64,000 bases of DNA, taken from Candidatus Pelagibacter sp. Its GTDB lineage: Bacteria; Pseudomonadota; Alphaproteobacteria; Pelagibacterales; Pelagibacteraceae. The position numbers and the translations under genes were made by a program. The notes below the pieces were generated by a model. That model was not told the origin of the DNA. It ran no database searches and was given only the letters and a program-made list of their open reading frames with translations. The stretch's first letter is position 1. Each line of letters opens with the position of its first letter. Shown piece after piece: positions 54,042 to 64,000 of this stretch. Where the stretch lies: the NCBI GenBank assembly GCA_028139285.1, contig JAOINI010000001.1:106733-170732 (forward strand). The letters run 5' to 3'.

Positions 54042-55090
54042 TGAATAAAAAAAATAGTCCTAACATCGGACATAATAAAAAATCTCTACTTAATTCCCCA
54101 GTTGAGCATATCGATATTAAATCTTTTGATGCTCGTAAGATTATCGATGGGATGAGCAAGATGTCTTTCACCTCCAGAGATACAGCCAGAGCAGCATCTA
54201 TTTACAATGAAATGCTTGCAGATAAGGATTGTTCAATTTTTTTAACTTTGGCAGGTTCGACTTCAGCTGGAGGGTGTATGGATTTATATACAGATTTAGT
54301 AAAACATAACATGGTTGATGCAATTGTGGCTACCGGAGCTTCTATTATTGACATGGATTTTTTTGAAGCTCTAGGCTTTAAACACTATCAAGGATCTCAA
54401 TTTCAAGATGATACTGAACTGAGAAACAATTATATAGATAGAATCTATGATACCTATATAGATGAGGAAGAGCTGCAAGCATGTGACCAAACTATTTGCG
54501 ATATTGCTAATACATTAAAACCTAAAACTTACACCTCAAGAGAATTCATATTAGAGTTAGGAAAATATCTTAAATCAAATTCTAGAAAAAAAAATTCCTT
54601 AATAGAGACAGCGTACGATAATAATGTTCCAATATTTTGCCCAGCTTTCACTGATAGTTCGGCTGGTTTTGGGCTAGTAATGCATCAAGAAAATAACCCA
54701 GATAAACATATAACCATTGACTCTATTAGGGACTTTAGAGAGTTGACTGAAATTAAACTTCAGTCAAAACAATCAGGTCTACTAATGATTGGAGGAGGAG
54801 TGCCTAAAAATTTCATTCAAGACACTGTAGTTTGTGCAGAATTATTGGGTAAAAAGGTCGACATGCATAAATATGCTATACAAATTACTGTTGCTGATAC
54901 TAGAGATGGCGCCTGCAGTAGCTCTACTTTAAAAGAAGCTAGCTCTTGGGGAAAAGTTGATATTACAAAAGAACAAATGGTATTTGCTGAGGCTACGAGC
55001 GTATTGCCGTTAATTGCAAGTGACGCATATCACAGAGCAAATTGGAAAAAGAGATCAAGAAGAAATTTTTCACAAATTTTTAAATCTTAA
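54041..55090 (+). CDS. Deoxyhypusine synthase-like protein
   Basis: The 349 residues match deoxyhypusine synthase: LTLAGSTSAGGCMDLY, IVATGASIIDMDF, PIFCPAFTDSSAGFG, MIGGGVPKNF and the catalytic Lys (K305) in SSWGKVDIT, then FAEATSVLPL. Bacteria lack eIF5A, so the natural acceptor must differ. Known relatives make homospermidine from putrescine, which fits its place between a decarboxylase and an agmatinase. The start shares a base with the previous stop. Confidence 0.88.
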   Translation: MNKKNSPNIGHNKKSLLNSPVEHIDIKSFDARKIIDGMSKMSFTSRDTARAASIYNEMLADKDCSIFLTLAGSTSAGGCMDLYTDLVKHNMVDAIVATGASIIDMDFFEALGFKHYQGSQFQDDTELRNNYIDRIYDTYIDEEELQACDQTICDIANTLKPKTYTSREFILELGKYLKSNSRKKNSLIETAYDNNVPIFCPAFTDSSAGFGLVMHQENNPDKHITIDSIRDFRELTEIKLQSKQSGLLMIGGGVPKNFIQDTVVCAELLGKKVDMHKYAIQITVADTRDGACSSSTLKEASSWGKVDITKEQMVFAEATSVLPLIASDAYHRANWKKRSRRNFSQIFKS

Positions 55091-55972
55091 ATGAATTACT
55101 TAAACCAGAAAAAAGGTTTTTTAGGATTTGATGCGTATCACAAAACTAAGTCGAGAGTAGTTGTGGTCCCGTTTGGTCTAGAAAAAACCGTAAGCTATGG
55201 TAGTGGGACTAAGAATGGACCAAAAGAAATAATTAAAGCCTCCCATCAAGTCGAGTTATTTGATGAAGAGTTGAACAAAGAACCCTACGAAGAAATCGGC
55301 ATTCAAACCTTAAAACCTTTTAAAATTAAAAGTAAATTAAATGACGCTTTAAATCAATTATCAGAAATAAATGAGAAGATACTTTCTGAGAAGAAATTTC
55401 CATTAGTCTTAGGAGGTGAACACTCTATTACTCCAGGATCTATTAAACCATTTACTAAAAGATACAAAGAATTAGTCCTTCTTCATTTTGATGCACATGC
55501 CGATTTAAGAGAAAGTTATAAAGGAGAAAGATTTTCTCATGCTTCTGCTATTAAAAGATGCCTCGATTTTAAAAATTTAAAAATTGTATCTTTTGGTATT
55601 AGAAATCTCTCAAAATCTGAAATGGATTTTTATAATAAGAATAAAAGCAGAATAGAGATTTTTTGGGCTAAAGATAAAAAAAATTGGGATCTGGAAAAAT
55701 TAAATAATTTATTTAAGAATAAGCAAGTTTACATAACTTTTGATGTAGATGCTTTTGATGCGAGTATTATGCCGGCAACTGGGACTCCAGAACCAGGCGG
55801 GTTATTTTGGGACGAAGTTTTGCTTATCTTAAAGAAAGTTTGTCGAATTGCAAATATAGTTGGTGCAGATATTAATGAACTCTCGCCAATAAAAAAATTT
55901 GACTCATATAACTTTTTGGTAGCGAAATTAGCTTATAAGATTCTTGCTTACTCTTTTGAATTTAAGCGTTAA
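55091..55972 (+). CDS. speB: Agmatinase/arginase family ureohydrolase
   Basis: Mn-dependent hydrolysis of a guanidino group, giving urea. The 293 residues keep the ureohydrolase metal ligands: GGEHSITPG, LHFDAHADLRE and YITFDVDAFDASIMP, plus TGTPEPGG. Agmatine is the likely substrate given the polyamine operon, making putrescine. It begins directly after the DHS-like stop. Its end overlaps regB by 11 bases, tail to tail. Confidence 0.85.
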   Translation: MNYLNQKKGFLGFDAYHKTKSRVVVVPFGLEKTVSYGSGTKNGPKEIIKASHQVELFDEELNKEPYEEIGIQTLKPFKIKSKLNDALNQLSEINEKILSEKKFPLVLGGEHSITPGSIKPFTKRYKELVLLHFDAHADLRESYKGERFSHASAIKRCLDFKNLKIVSFGIRNLSKSEMDFYNKNKSRIEIFWAKDKKNWDLEKLNNLFKNKQVYITFDVDAFDASIMPATGTPEPGGLFWDEVLLILKKVCRIANIVGADINELSPIKKFDSYNFLVAKLAYKILAYSFEFKR

Positions 55973-57251
55973 GTAAAATATTTTTTGGTGACCAGCTGAT
56001 TACTACAGAAGCACCACCCAAATTTTTGTCGTCTTTAAATAACAGTTTGGCGTTTTGTCTCTCTAACAAAGTTTTACCTAAAAAAGTTCCAAGACCTAAA
56101 CCTGAATTTGAATTTAATTCTAATGATCTGGATTTTATATATGGTTCACCTAATTTCTCAATTATATCTTTAGGGAAACCTGGACCATCGTCATTCACTA
56201 TAATCTTAATTTCTTTTTCATTGCTAATCAAAAATATATTAACCTTACTTTTTGAAAATTTAATCGCGTTTCCAATAAAATTTCTTAAGCCATAGATCAT
56301 TTCTGCAGATCTCTGAATATCAATTTTATTCTTATCTTTATCAGATACAAGAGTTATTTCTTTTGAAGAAGTTTCTTTAAAAGAGTTTATTATTTCCTCA
56401 AGTAAATTCTCTAGTTTAGTTGAACTAAAAAATTTATCTTCTTCGATTTGTTTTTTTGAAATTCTTTTTAAGATTTCACTACATCTTTTAGATTGACTTA
56501 TTAGCAGATCAATGTCTTTAGAAAGATCTTCGTTGTCTCCAATTTCTTTCTTTAGTTCTTTTGCTACTACACTAATTGTAGCTAAAGGTGTTCCAAGTGA
56601 ATGTGCAGCTGCAGCAGCTTGGCCACCTAAAGACTCTAATTCGTATTCTTTATAAATTACTTCTTGAAGTTTTTTAAAAGCTTCCTCCGTTTTCTTTTTT
56701 TCTCCAGCAAATCGAATACCAAAATAACTAAGAAATATTAAACCAATTAAAATAGATATTATAATTCCAATTTTGTAAAAATTTGGGAAATGTAACAAAT
56801 TCATGTTCTCACCTGGCAATGGCAAATGATAAAATGAGATAGTTAATAATAGTATTGATGTTATCAAACCTAGAATTATTGTAGTTCCCATACTTAAAAA
56901 TGTTGAAGAAACTATAGCTGGAATAATTAATAAAAAGGAGAAGGGATTAAATATTCCACCTGTTAAGTAAAGAAGAGCACTTAATTGTATTAGATCGAAT
57001 AGTAGAAAAGGAGCAGCATAAATATCTTTAAGTTGATTAATTTTAATAACAAATTGAAGATATAAGTTTGTGGTCAAACCAAGTGAAATGATTAAATAAC
57101 ACTCTAAAATTGGAAACGGTAAATCTAGATAGTAGTAAACAATACCAATTGCTAAAAACTGGCCAAAAATGGCTATATATCTTAAAATTGTGAGTGTATT
57201 TTTATCTAAGCTTAAATTCTCTTTTGTTCGAAAAAGAGTGGAGAAATTCAT
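55962..57251 (-). CDS. regB: Redox sensor histidine kinase RegB/PrrB type
   Basis: The 429 residues have six membrane helices with the quinone-site motif GGIFNPF (residues 98-104). They continue with H-box AAAAHSLGTPLATIS (His217), the redox Cys in SKRCSEILKRI (Cys257), N-box GLRNFIGNAIKFS and G-box DDGPGFP. This is the RegB pattern, which reports the state of the quinone pool to RegA. It follows gyrB's start by eight bases in the same direction. Confidence 0.92.
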   Translation of the reverse strand: MNFSTLFRTKENLSLDKNTLTILRYIAIFGQFLAIGIVYYYLDLPFPILECYLIISLGLTTNLYLQFVIKINQLKDIYAAPFLLFDLIQLSALLYLTGGIFNPFSFLLIIPAIVSSTFLSMGTTIILGLITSILLLTISFYHLPLPGENMNLLHFPNFYKIGIIISILIGLIFLSYFGIRFAGEKKKTEEAFKKLQEVIYKEYELESLGGQAAAAAHSLGTPLATISVVAKELKKEIGDNEDLSKDIDLLISQSKRCSEILKRISKKQIEEDKFFSSTKLENLLEEIINSFKETSSKEITLVSDKDKNKIDIQRSAEMIYGLRNFIGNAIKFSKSKVNIFLISNEKEIKIIVNDDGPGFPKDIIEKLGEPYIKSRSLELNSNSGLGLGTFLGKTLLERQNAKLLFKDDKNLGGASVVISWSPKNILLNA

Positions 57252-57258
57252 TGCTTTA

Positions 57259-59334
<2,076 letters not shown>

Positions 59335-59416
59335 TTATTGTATCATTTTTTTTGTTCAATTTGAAACACCGCAGATGATAAGGCATCTAGAACTATTGGG
59401 TATCAACGATTCTAGG

Positions 59417-59456
59417 GCAAAAAATAAAAAAAGTTTTGATTTTAGGTAAAATCAAA
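59417..59456 (-). terminator. Intrinsic terminator of dnaN
   Basis: On the minus strand a 9-bp stem (TTTGATTTT with AAAATCAAA, loop ACCT; 59435-59456) overlaps the dnaN stop codon and is followed by a long run of Ts broken by single other bases (59417-59432). It would end the dnaA-dnaN transcript before gyrB. Confidence 0.75.
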
Positions 59457-60567
59457 TTTTCATTGGCATAATAACATAAAAACTATTTTTATCTGAAAGA
59501 TCCTCAATTAGTACTGGAGATATTGAGTCCTTCAAATTTAACTTTAAATTTTTATTTTCTACCTCTGATGCGATATCAAGTAAATATTTTGAATTAAAAC
59601 TAATAATCAAGTTGTCAGAATTGAATTCAGCTTTAATTTTTTCATTACCCTCTCCAGAATTAGCACTATTTACTGAAAGTTGAACGTTATCCTTTTGGAT
59701 TGACAATTTAACTCCCTCTTTTCTGTCAAGTGAAACACTAGCTACTCTTTCAATTGAACTAATAAAATCTTTCGATCCAACTAACAAAACTTTATTATTA
59801 CCAGATGGAACGACTTTTTTATAATCTGGAAATTTACCGTCAATTACCTTTGAAATTAATTGCATATTACCTATCATAAATTTTATTTTATTTTCTGATA
59901 TCTGCATTGATAGCTTTTCATTTATTTCCGAGAGAATTGAGCATAATTGAAAGACAGTTTTTCTGGGCAAAATAAAAGATTGAAATTCATCAATATTTTT
60001 AATTTCAATACTACTCGAAGAGAGTCGATGACTATCAGTTGCCACCCCAGTCAAAAAATATTTCCCGTTTCCCTCCGTTAAATGAAAAAAAATACCATTT
60101 AAATAATGCCTAGTATCATCATTGGAAATTGAAATTCTCGTTTTGTTTAATAGTTTCAAAAAATTCTGATTATCAAATGACATTTCTTTACTATTAAATT
60201 CATCAGAAAAAGTAGGAAAATTATCAGTTGGTAAACAATTTAGGTTAAAATCAGCATTTTCACTCTTTAAACTTAACTTGTTTTCTGATTTTTGGTCGAA
60301 ATTTATTTCTGAATTTGCTGATATTTTTCTTAATATATCATAAAGAATCGCCGCTGAAGTAGTAGTACTTCCTTCGTTGATAACTTTGACATCCGTTATT
60401 TCATCATGAAAAATAATATCAAGATCAGTAGCTACAATAGATAATTTTCTATCTTTTAATTGCATCAAGACATTTGATAATATTGGTAGCGTATTTTTTT
60501 TTTCAACAATGCCCTGAACAATATTTAAAGATTTAAGTAATTTATCTCTTTTAATAGAAAATTGCAT
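59452..60567 (-). CDS. dnaN: DNA polymerase III subunit beta (sliding clamp)
   Basis: Ring clamp of the replisome. The 371 residues run from MQFSIKRDKLLKSLNIVQGI to the conserved end FYVIMPMKI. RHYLNGIFF, TGVATDSHRLS and PDYKKVVPSGN mark the three domains. It starts three bases after dnaA, as expected. In most alphaproteobacteria recF follows; here 138 bases and a terminator separate it from gyrB. Confidence 0.96.
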   Translation of the reverse strand: MQFSIKRDKLLKSLNIVQGIVEKKNTLPILSNVLMQLKDRKLSIVATDLDIIFHDEITDVKVINEGSTTTSAAILYDILRKISANSEINFDQKSENKLSLKSENADFNLNCLPTDNFPTFSDEFNSKEMSFDNQNFLKLLNKTRISISNDDTRHYLNGIFFHLTEGNGKYFLTGVATDSHRLSSSSIEIKNIDEFQSFILPRKTVFQLCSILSEINEKLSMQISENKIKFMIGNMQLISKVIDGKFPDYKKVVPSGNNKVLLVGSKDFISSIERVASVSLDRKEGVKLSIQKDNVQLSVNSANSGEGNEKIKAEFNSDNLIISFNSKYLLDIASEVENKNLKLNLKDSISPVLIEDLSDKNSFYVIMPMKI

Positions 60568-60570
60568 TTT

Positions 60571-61983
60571 TTACTGCTCAAGCAAAAGACTTTTAATTTG
60601 ATTAATGTTTTTTTTCATTTCGTCATCTTGCTCTGATAATCTAGTGATTGTTTTAACAGCATGAATAACTGTCGTGTGGTCTCTGTTTGCAAACCTCCTA
60701 CCGATTTCGGGTAATGATCTAGTAGTCAATTTTTTTGCAAGGTACATTGCTATTTGCCTTGGTCTAGCTAAAGGTCTCGACCTTCTCTGTGATAACATTT
60801 CGCTTAAAGGTATATTAAAATAATTTGATACTACGTTTTGGATTTTATCAACCGTAATTACTTTGATTTGGTTAAATACATCTTTTAAAATATTCTTACA
60901 GTCAGCTATGTTTAAAACTTTATTATGAACCCTGCTGAAAGCTATTACTCTGTTCAGTATACCAATAAGATCTCTTATGTTTGTTTTACTTTCATAAGCT
61001 ATATAAGTTATTACATCATCATTTAGAGTGATATTTTCTTTAAATTGATTTTGAATTTCTTGAATTTTTTTCTTAATAATTTTCTGTTTAAGTTCTAAGT
61101 CAGGAGAGTCTATATCCACTACTAGTCCTCCAGCTAATCTTGATTTTAATCTTTCTTGAACTCTATCAAGTTTCATGGGAGTTCTGTCAGCTGAGATAAT
61201 TATTTGAGAACCTTTGTCCATCAAACTATTGAAGGTATGAAAAAACTCTTCTTGGAGGCTTTCTTTTCCGCTAATAAATTGGATATCGTCAATAATAAAT
61301 ATTGATGATTTTCTAAAAAAATCTTTAAAATTTACCATGTCATTTTTTTTTATAGATTTAATAAAATGATACATAAACCTCTCCGCTGAGATAAACATTA
61401 CGTTGCTTTCGTCTTGTAATTCTAATCCTATAGCATTTAATAAATGGGTTTTTCCTAAGCCTACTCCTCCACAAATATATAGTGGATTATATCTCGATAA
61501 ATGTTCACAAACTTTCTTTGAATATGAGAGGGCAATATCATTACTTTTTCCTTGGATAAAACTGCCAAAATTTAAGTTTGGGTTAAGTCTATTATAGTTA
61601 AGTATCGAGTCTTTTATTTCAGTAACTTTATTTATTTGATCAATCTTAATAAAGTCTTGCGAAGACTTACTTTCCTCGATGATTTTAAACTCAATTCTAT
61701 TTAAACTTAACTTGAAGCTTTTTACCTGTTCTAAAATTTTGTCTAAATATCTAGAAACAATCCAATCTCTAAAAAATCTTGTAGGAACACCTAAAATTAG
61801 ATAATCATTGAACTCTTTTACAAGGGTAATTTTCTGTTTAAGTTCTAAGTCAGGAGAGTCTATATCCACTACTAGTCCTCCAGCTAATCTTGATTTTAAT
61901 CTTTCTTGAACTCTATCAAGTTTCATGGGAGTTCTGTCAGCTGAGATAATTATTTGAGAACCTTTGTCCAAAAATCGGTTCAC
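60571..61983 (-). CDS. dnaA: Chromosomal replication initiator DnaA, N-terminus replaced by a duplicated segment
   Basis: Origin-binding AAA+ ATPase. From residue 53 on it is a normal DnaA: domain I strand LILGVPTRFFRDWI, Walker A GGVGLGKTHLL, Walker B IFIIDDIQFIS, and the domain IV signature LAKKLTTRSLPEIGRRF followed by ANRDHTTVIHAV. Residues 5-52 repeat exactly residues 255-302 (AAA+ core) because 144 bases are duplicated. About 35 authentic N-terminal residues, the start codon and the promoter are missing. The GTG at 61983 is only a formal start inside ubiB. The true locus is probably different. Confidence 0.85.
   Translation of the reverse strand: MNRFLDKGSQIIISADRTPMKLDRVQERLKSRLAGGLVVDIDSPDLELKQKITLVKEFNDYLILGVPTRFFRDWIVSRYLDKILEQVKSFKLSLNRIEFKIIEESKSSQDFIKIDQINKVTEIKDSILNYNRLNPNLNFGSFIQGKSNDIALSYSKKVCEHLSRYNPLYICGGVGLGKTHLLNAIGLELQDESNVMFISAERFMYHFIKSIKKNDMVNFKDFFRKSSIFIIDDIQFISGKESLQEEFFHTFNSLMDKGSQIIISADRTPMKLDRVQERLKSRLAGGLVVDIDSPDLELKQKIIKKKIQEIQNQFKENITLNDDVITYIAYESKTNIRDLIGILNRVIAFSRVHNKVLNIADCKNILKDVFNQIKVITVDKIQNVVSNYFNIPLSEMLSQRRSRPLARPRQIAMYLAKKLTTRSLPEIGRRFANRDHTTVIHAVKTITRLSEQDDEMKKNINQIKSLLLEQ
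61077..61220 (-). repeat. 144-bp direct repeat, original copy inside dnaA
   Basis: Identical over 144 bases to 61827-61970, in the same orientation, with an offset of exactly 750 bases (250 codons, in frame). This copy encodes part of the DnaA AAA+ core and sits in its proper protein context, so it is taken as the source. Confidence 0.97.
61827..61970 (-). repeat. 144-bp direct repeat, ectopic copy at the ubiB-dnaA junction
   Basis: A perfect copy of 61077-61220 that joins residue 370 of UbiB to residue 53 of the DnaA frame. Neither gene has its normal end here. The complete identity means it is either very recent or an artefact of amplification or assembly. Confidence 0.97.
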
Positions 61984-63079
61984 CTACAGATCTTAATGCT
62001 TGCGCAAACTCTTCTTTGGATGCATCTTGAGGAACAAGGCCAGCTTGAAAATGAACCTCAGCAACTTTTACGTAGTCTCTTTTAATAAAGCCATACAAGA
62101 TTTCTGCTAAAAATTTTCTATTGTTTTTATCTAAACGTCCCATTATTCCAAAATCTACAGGAATAATATTCCCTTTCGCATCAACAAATAAATTTCCTTG
62201 ATGCATATCACCGTGAAAGAAACCATCTCTTACAGCATGTGTTAAAAATAATTGTATTAAACTTTCTGCAAGTTTTTTAAGATCTACTCCAAGTTCGTTA
62301 ATTTTTTTTATTTCTCTAATTGAAACACCTTCTACTTTATCCAAAGTCAATATTTTCTTAGTTGTATAATTCCAATAAATTTTTGGAACAATAAATCCTA
62401 AGTCATTTTTTGTATTTTCATAAAGTTCATTAGCAGCAGCAGCTTCAAATCTTAAATCCATTTCTATATTTGTAATCTCTCTTAATAAATGAACAACTTC
62501 TATTAATTTTAATCTTTTTGCTTTGGAAAGTGTGTTTTCAATCACGTAGGCAAATAACATCAAAGCATCTAATTCTTCATTAAATAATTTTTCTATATCT
62601 GGCCTTAATATTTTTATAGCAACTTGTTTTTCTTTTCCTTCAAAATTTATCTTAGCCAAATGTACTTGAGCAATCGAGGCAGCTGCAATTGGTTCACTTA
62701 TTTCAATGATATCTTTAAAATACTTTTCACCAACTTCTTTTTTAATAATTTTTTTTGCGTCATATAGATCAAATGCAGGAACTTTATCTTGTAATTTTTC
62801 TAGACTTTTTGCTAACTCTTCACCAATAATATCTGGTCTGGTGGCCAGAAACTGACCTAATTTTATAAAAGTTGTTCCCATTCCTTGAAGAGCAAAACAA
62901 AGTTTTTCTCCAGAAGTTTTTTGCTTATCATGTATTTTTGAGTCCGCGCCTATAGATATCAAATTAAAAAATAAGTTTATTACTGATGGCAATTGATGTG
63001 TTTCATTGATTATTTCCACTGCTCCAGAAGTTGAAAATTTTCTAGCAATTTGAAATAATTTTAAGACTCTTTTTAACAT
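61937..63079 (-). CDS. ubiB: UbiB-family kinase-like protein, C-terminus missing
   Basis: Atypical kinase needed for ubiquinone synthesis. The KxGQ motif is in FIKLGQFLATRPD (residues 71-83), AAASIAQVH is the Ala-rich loop, and HGDMHQGNLFV and VDFGIMGRLD are the catalytic and metal loops. Residues 1-370 are authentic up to VGEPIF. The last ten residues come from the duplicated dnaA segment read in another frame. About 90 or more residues, including the C-terminal membrane helices of the family, are lost. Its start touches the ubiE stop. Confidence 0.88.
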   Translation of the reverse strand: MLKRVLKLFQIARKFSTSGAVEIINETHQLPSVINLFFNLISIGADSKIHDKQKTSGEKLCFALQGMGTTFIKLGQFLATRPDIIGEELAKSLEKLQDKVPAFDLYDAKKIIKKEVGEKYFKDIIEISEPIAAASIAQVHLAKINFEGKEKQVAIKILRPDIEKLFNEELDALMLFAYVIENTLSKAKRLKLIEVVHLLREITNIEMDLRFEAAAANELYENTKNDLGFIVPKIYWNYTTKKILTLDKVEGVSIREIKKINELGVDLKKLAESLIQLFLTHAVRDGFFHGDMHQGNLFVDAKGNIIPVDFGIMGRLDKNNRKFLAEILYGFIKRDYVKVAEVHFQAGLVPQDASKEEFAQALRSVGEPIFGQRFSNNYLS

Positions 63080-63784
63080 TTATATTTTCCAACCTGAATG
63101 TATTGCTGAAACACCACTAGAGACATTTCTAAACTCTATGTTAGTAAATCCATTACATTTCATTAATTCTACAAGTTGTTCCTGATTATAAAACTTTTTT
63201 ATACTGTCAACTAAATATTCGTATGGCTTTTCGGATCCCACAACTAATTTTCCAATTAAAGGAATGGTTTTTGAATATTGTTGGTAAAGAAAGTTTATTA
63301 GTTCATTATCTATTTTTGAAAATTCTAGGCACATAAATCTGCCACCTGGTTTTAATATTCTTAAAGCTTCTTTTAAAGCAATATTAATATTTGAAACATT
63401 TCTTATTCCATAACTAATTGAGTAATAATCAAAAGTATTATCTTTTACAGGAATTTTTTCAGCATAGGAGTTTATCCAATTAATTGTACTGTATTTTTTT
63501 AATTTAATCCTACCTTGTTCCAGCATTTTTTTGTTTGGCTCAACGCAAGTAATTTTTCCAGTGTTATTTGTTTTCTTAAAGAAAAGTTTAGCAATGTCAC
63601 CAGTCCCTGATGCAACATCAATTAATTTTGTGTTGGGCTGTGGGTTCATCCAATTAATGAACTTTTCTTTCCAAAGCCTATGTATACCCAGTGACATAAT
63701 ATCGTTCATTAAGTCGTATTTGTTATGAACATTAGAAAATACAGAATTGACTAATTTATTTTTATCTTGAATAGTGCTTTTCAT
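63080..63784 (-). CDS. ubiE: Ubiquinone/menaquinone biosynthesis C-methyltransferase
   Basis: SAM-dependent C-methylation of the quinone ring. The 234 residues have the family start FSNVHNKYDLMNDIMSLGIH, motif I LIDVASGTGDIAKLF, YSISYGIRNV and LKPGGRFMCLEFS. It is followed without a gap by ubiB, and its 5' end is 11 bases from the divergent mutM start. mutM-ubiE-ubiB near dnaA is the typical alphaproteobacterial arrangement. Confidence 0.95.
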   Translation of the reverse strand: MKSTIQDKNKLVNSVFSNVHNKYDLMNDIMSLGIHRLWKEKFINWMNPQPNTKLIDVASGTGDIAKLFFKKTNNTGKITCVEPNKKMLEQGRIKLKKYSTINWINSYAEKIPVKDNTFDYYSISYGIRNVSNINIALKEALRILKPGGRFMCLEFSKIDNELINFLYQQYSKTIPLIGKLVVGSEKPYEYLVDSIKKFYNQEQLVELMKCNGFTNIEFRNVSSGVSAIHSGWKI

Positions 63785-63795
63785 ATTAGAATTAT

Positions 63796-64000
63796 ATGCC
63801 AGAATTACCTGAAGTTGAAGTTGTTAAAAGGTCCTTAAAGAGGAAAATTCTAAATTCGATTATCAAAAAGGTTCAAATCAAAGATCACAAATTAAGATAT
63901 AAGGTAGAAAAAGAAATTAGCAACAAACTCGTAGGAAAAAAAATTAAGAATATCAAAAGACGATCAAAATTTTTAATTTTTGAAATTGATAAATCTTATT
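63796..64000 (+). CDS. mutM: Formamidopyrimidine-DNA glycosylase, N-terminal part
   Basis: The ATG at 63796 opens MPELPEVEVVKRSLKRKI, the strict N-terminus of Fpg/MutM, with the catalytic Pro2 and Glu3. It continues in frame to the window edge (68 residues visible), including KNIKRRSKFLIFEI, which matches the family's RRGKyLlf strand. The enzyme removes 8-oxoguanine and ring-opened purines. It is divergent from ubiE by 11 bases. Confidence 0.93.
   Translation, partial: MPELPEVEVVKRSLKRKILNSIIKKVQIKDHKLRYKVEKEISNKLVGKKIKNIKRRSKFLIFEIDKSY

Overview
The window is AT-rich, very tightly packed DNA: start and stop codons often overlap, and spacers are usually under 50 bases. It comes from a streamlined alphaproteobacterium, most likely of the SAR11 (Pelagibacterales) type. 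The support is the overall AT content, the many short or overlapping gene junctions, and alphaproteobacterial markers and gene orders: ChvG/ChvI, RegA/RegB, trpFBA-accD-folC, aroA-cmk-rpsA-ihfB, and tsaE-amgK-murU. The species assignment is inference. I see no rRNA, tRNA, CRISPR array, insertion sequence or prophage.

Layout. 1-5.0 kb: LPS export (lptA/C end, lptB), aroA, cmk, rpsA, and an IHF/HU protein. 5.0-10.8 kb: pyrF, trpF, trpB, trpA, accD, folC, facing trxA. 10.8-15.3 kb (minus): exonuclease I, RmuC, an ADP-ribosylglycohydrolase-like protein, rlmN. 15.3-22.9 kb: small proteins, a flavodoxin-fold oxidoreductase, an FAH-family enzyme, an SRAP protein, a TauD-type dioxygenase, purK/purE, a YbgC-like thioesterase, a metallo-beta-lactamase-fold hydrolase. 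22.9-34.6 kb: a Lys-rich coiled-coil protein, cfa, a DapA-family lyase, a glycosyltransferase, a J-domain protein, oligopeptidase B, hsp20 behind a sigma-32-like promoter, a purine permease and phosphoribosyltransferase, an AlkA-like glycosylase, a DMT exporter. 34.6-41.4 kb: msrA, a sulfurtransferase, an RND efflux pair, a lysozyme-like lipoprotein, a thermonuclease, a VanZ-like protein. 41.4-50.6 kb: gpmA, murU, amgK, tsaE, ahcY (frameshifted), chvG/chvI, polA. 50.6-57.3 kb: an ABC ATPase, bioY, and a polyamine operon (PLP decarboxylase, deoxyhypusine-synthase-like protein, agmatinase) flanked by regA and regB. 57.3-64.0 kb: gyrB, dnaN, dnaA, ubiB, ubiE and the start of mutM, i.e. a replication-origin type neighbourhood.

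Most striking points. (1) dnaA and ubiB are fused through a perfect 144-bp copy of an internal dnaA segment. Both genes lose an end, so this is either a recent rearrangement or an assembly chimera. (2) ahcY is broken by one extra base in an A7 run. (3) TrpB, TrpA, TrpF, AccD and FolC in one operon all carry unusual residues in normally fixed active-site motifs (TrpB catalytic Glu to Asp; FolC P-loop and metal-site Lys changed). (4) The classic alphaproteobacterial block from trpF to chvI is split exactly where addB-addA would lie, and recF is missing between dnaN and gyrB. I did not find a clearly new multi-gene defence or mobile system. The best candidates for undescribed biology are the divergent trp/acc/fol operon, the DHS-like polyamine operon, a hairpin-less RND adaptor, and several structured leaders and small genes.
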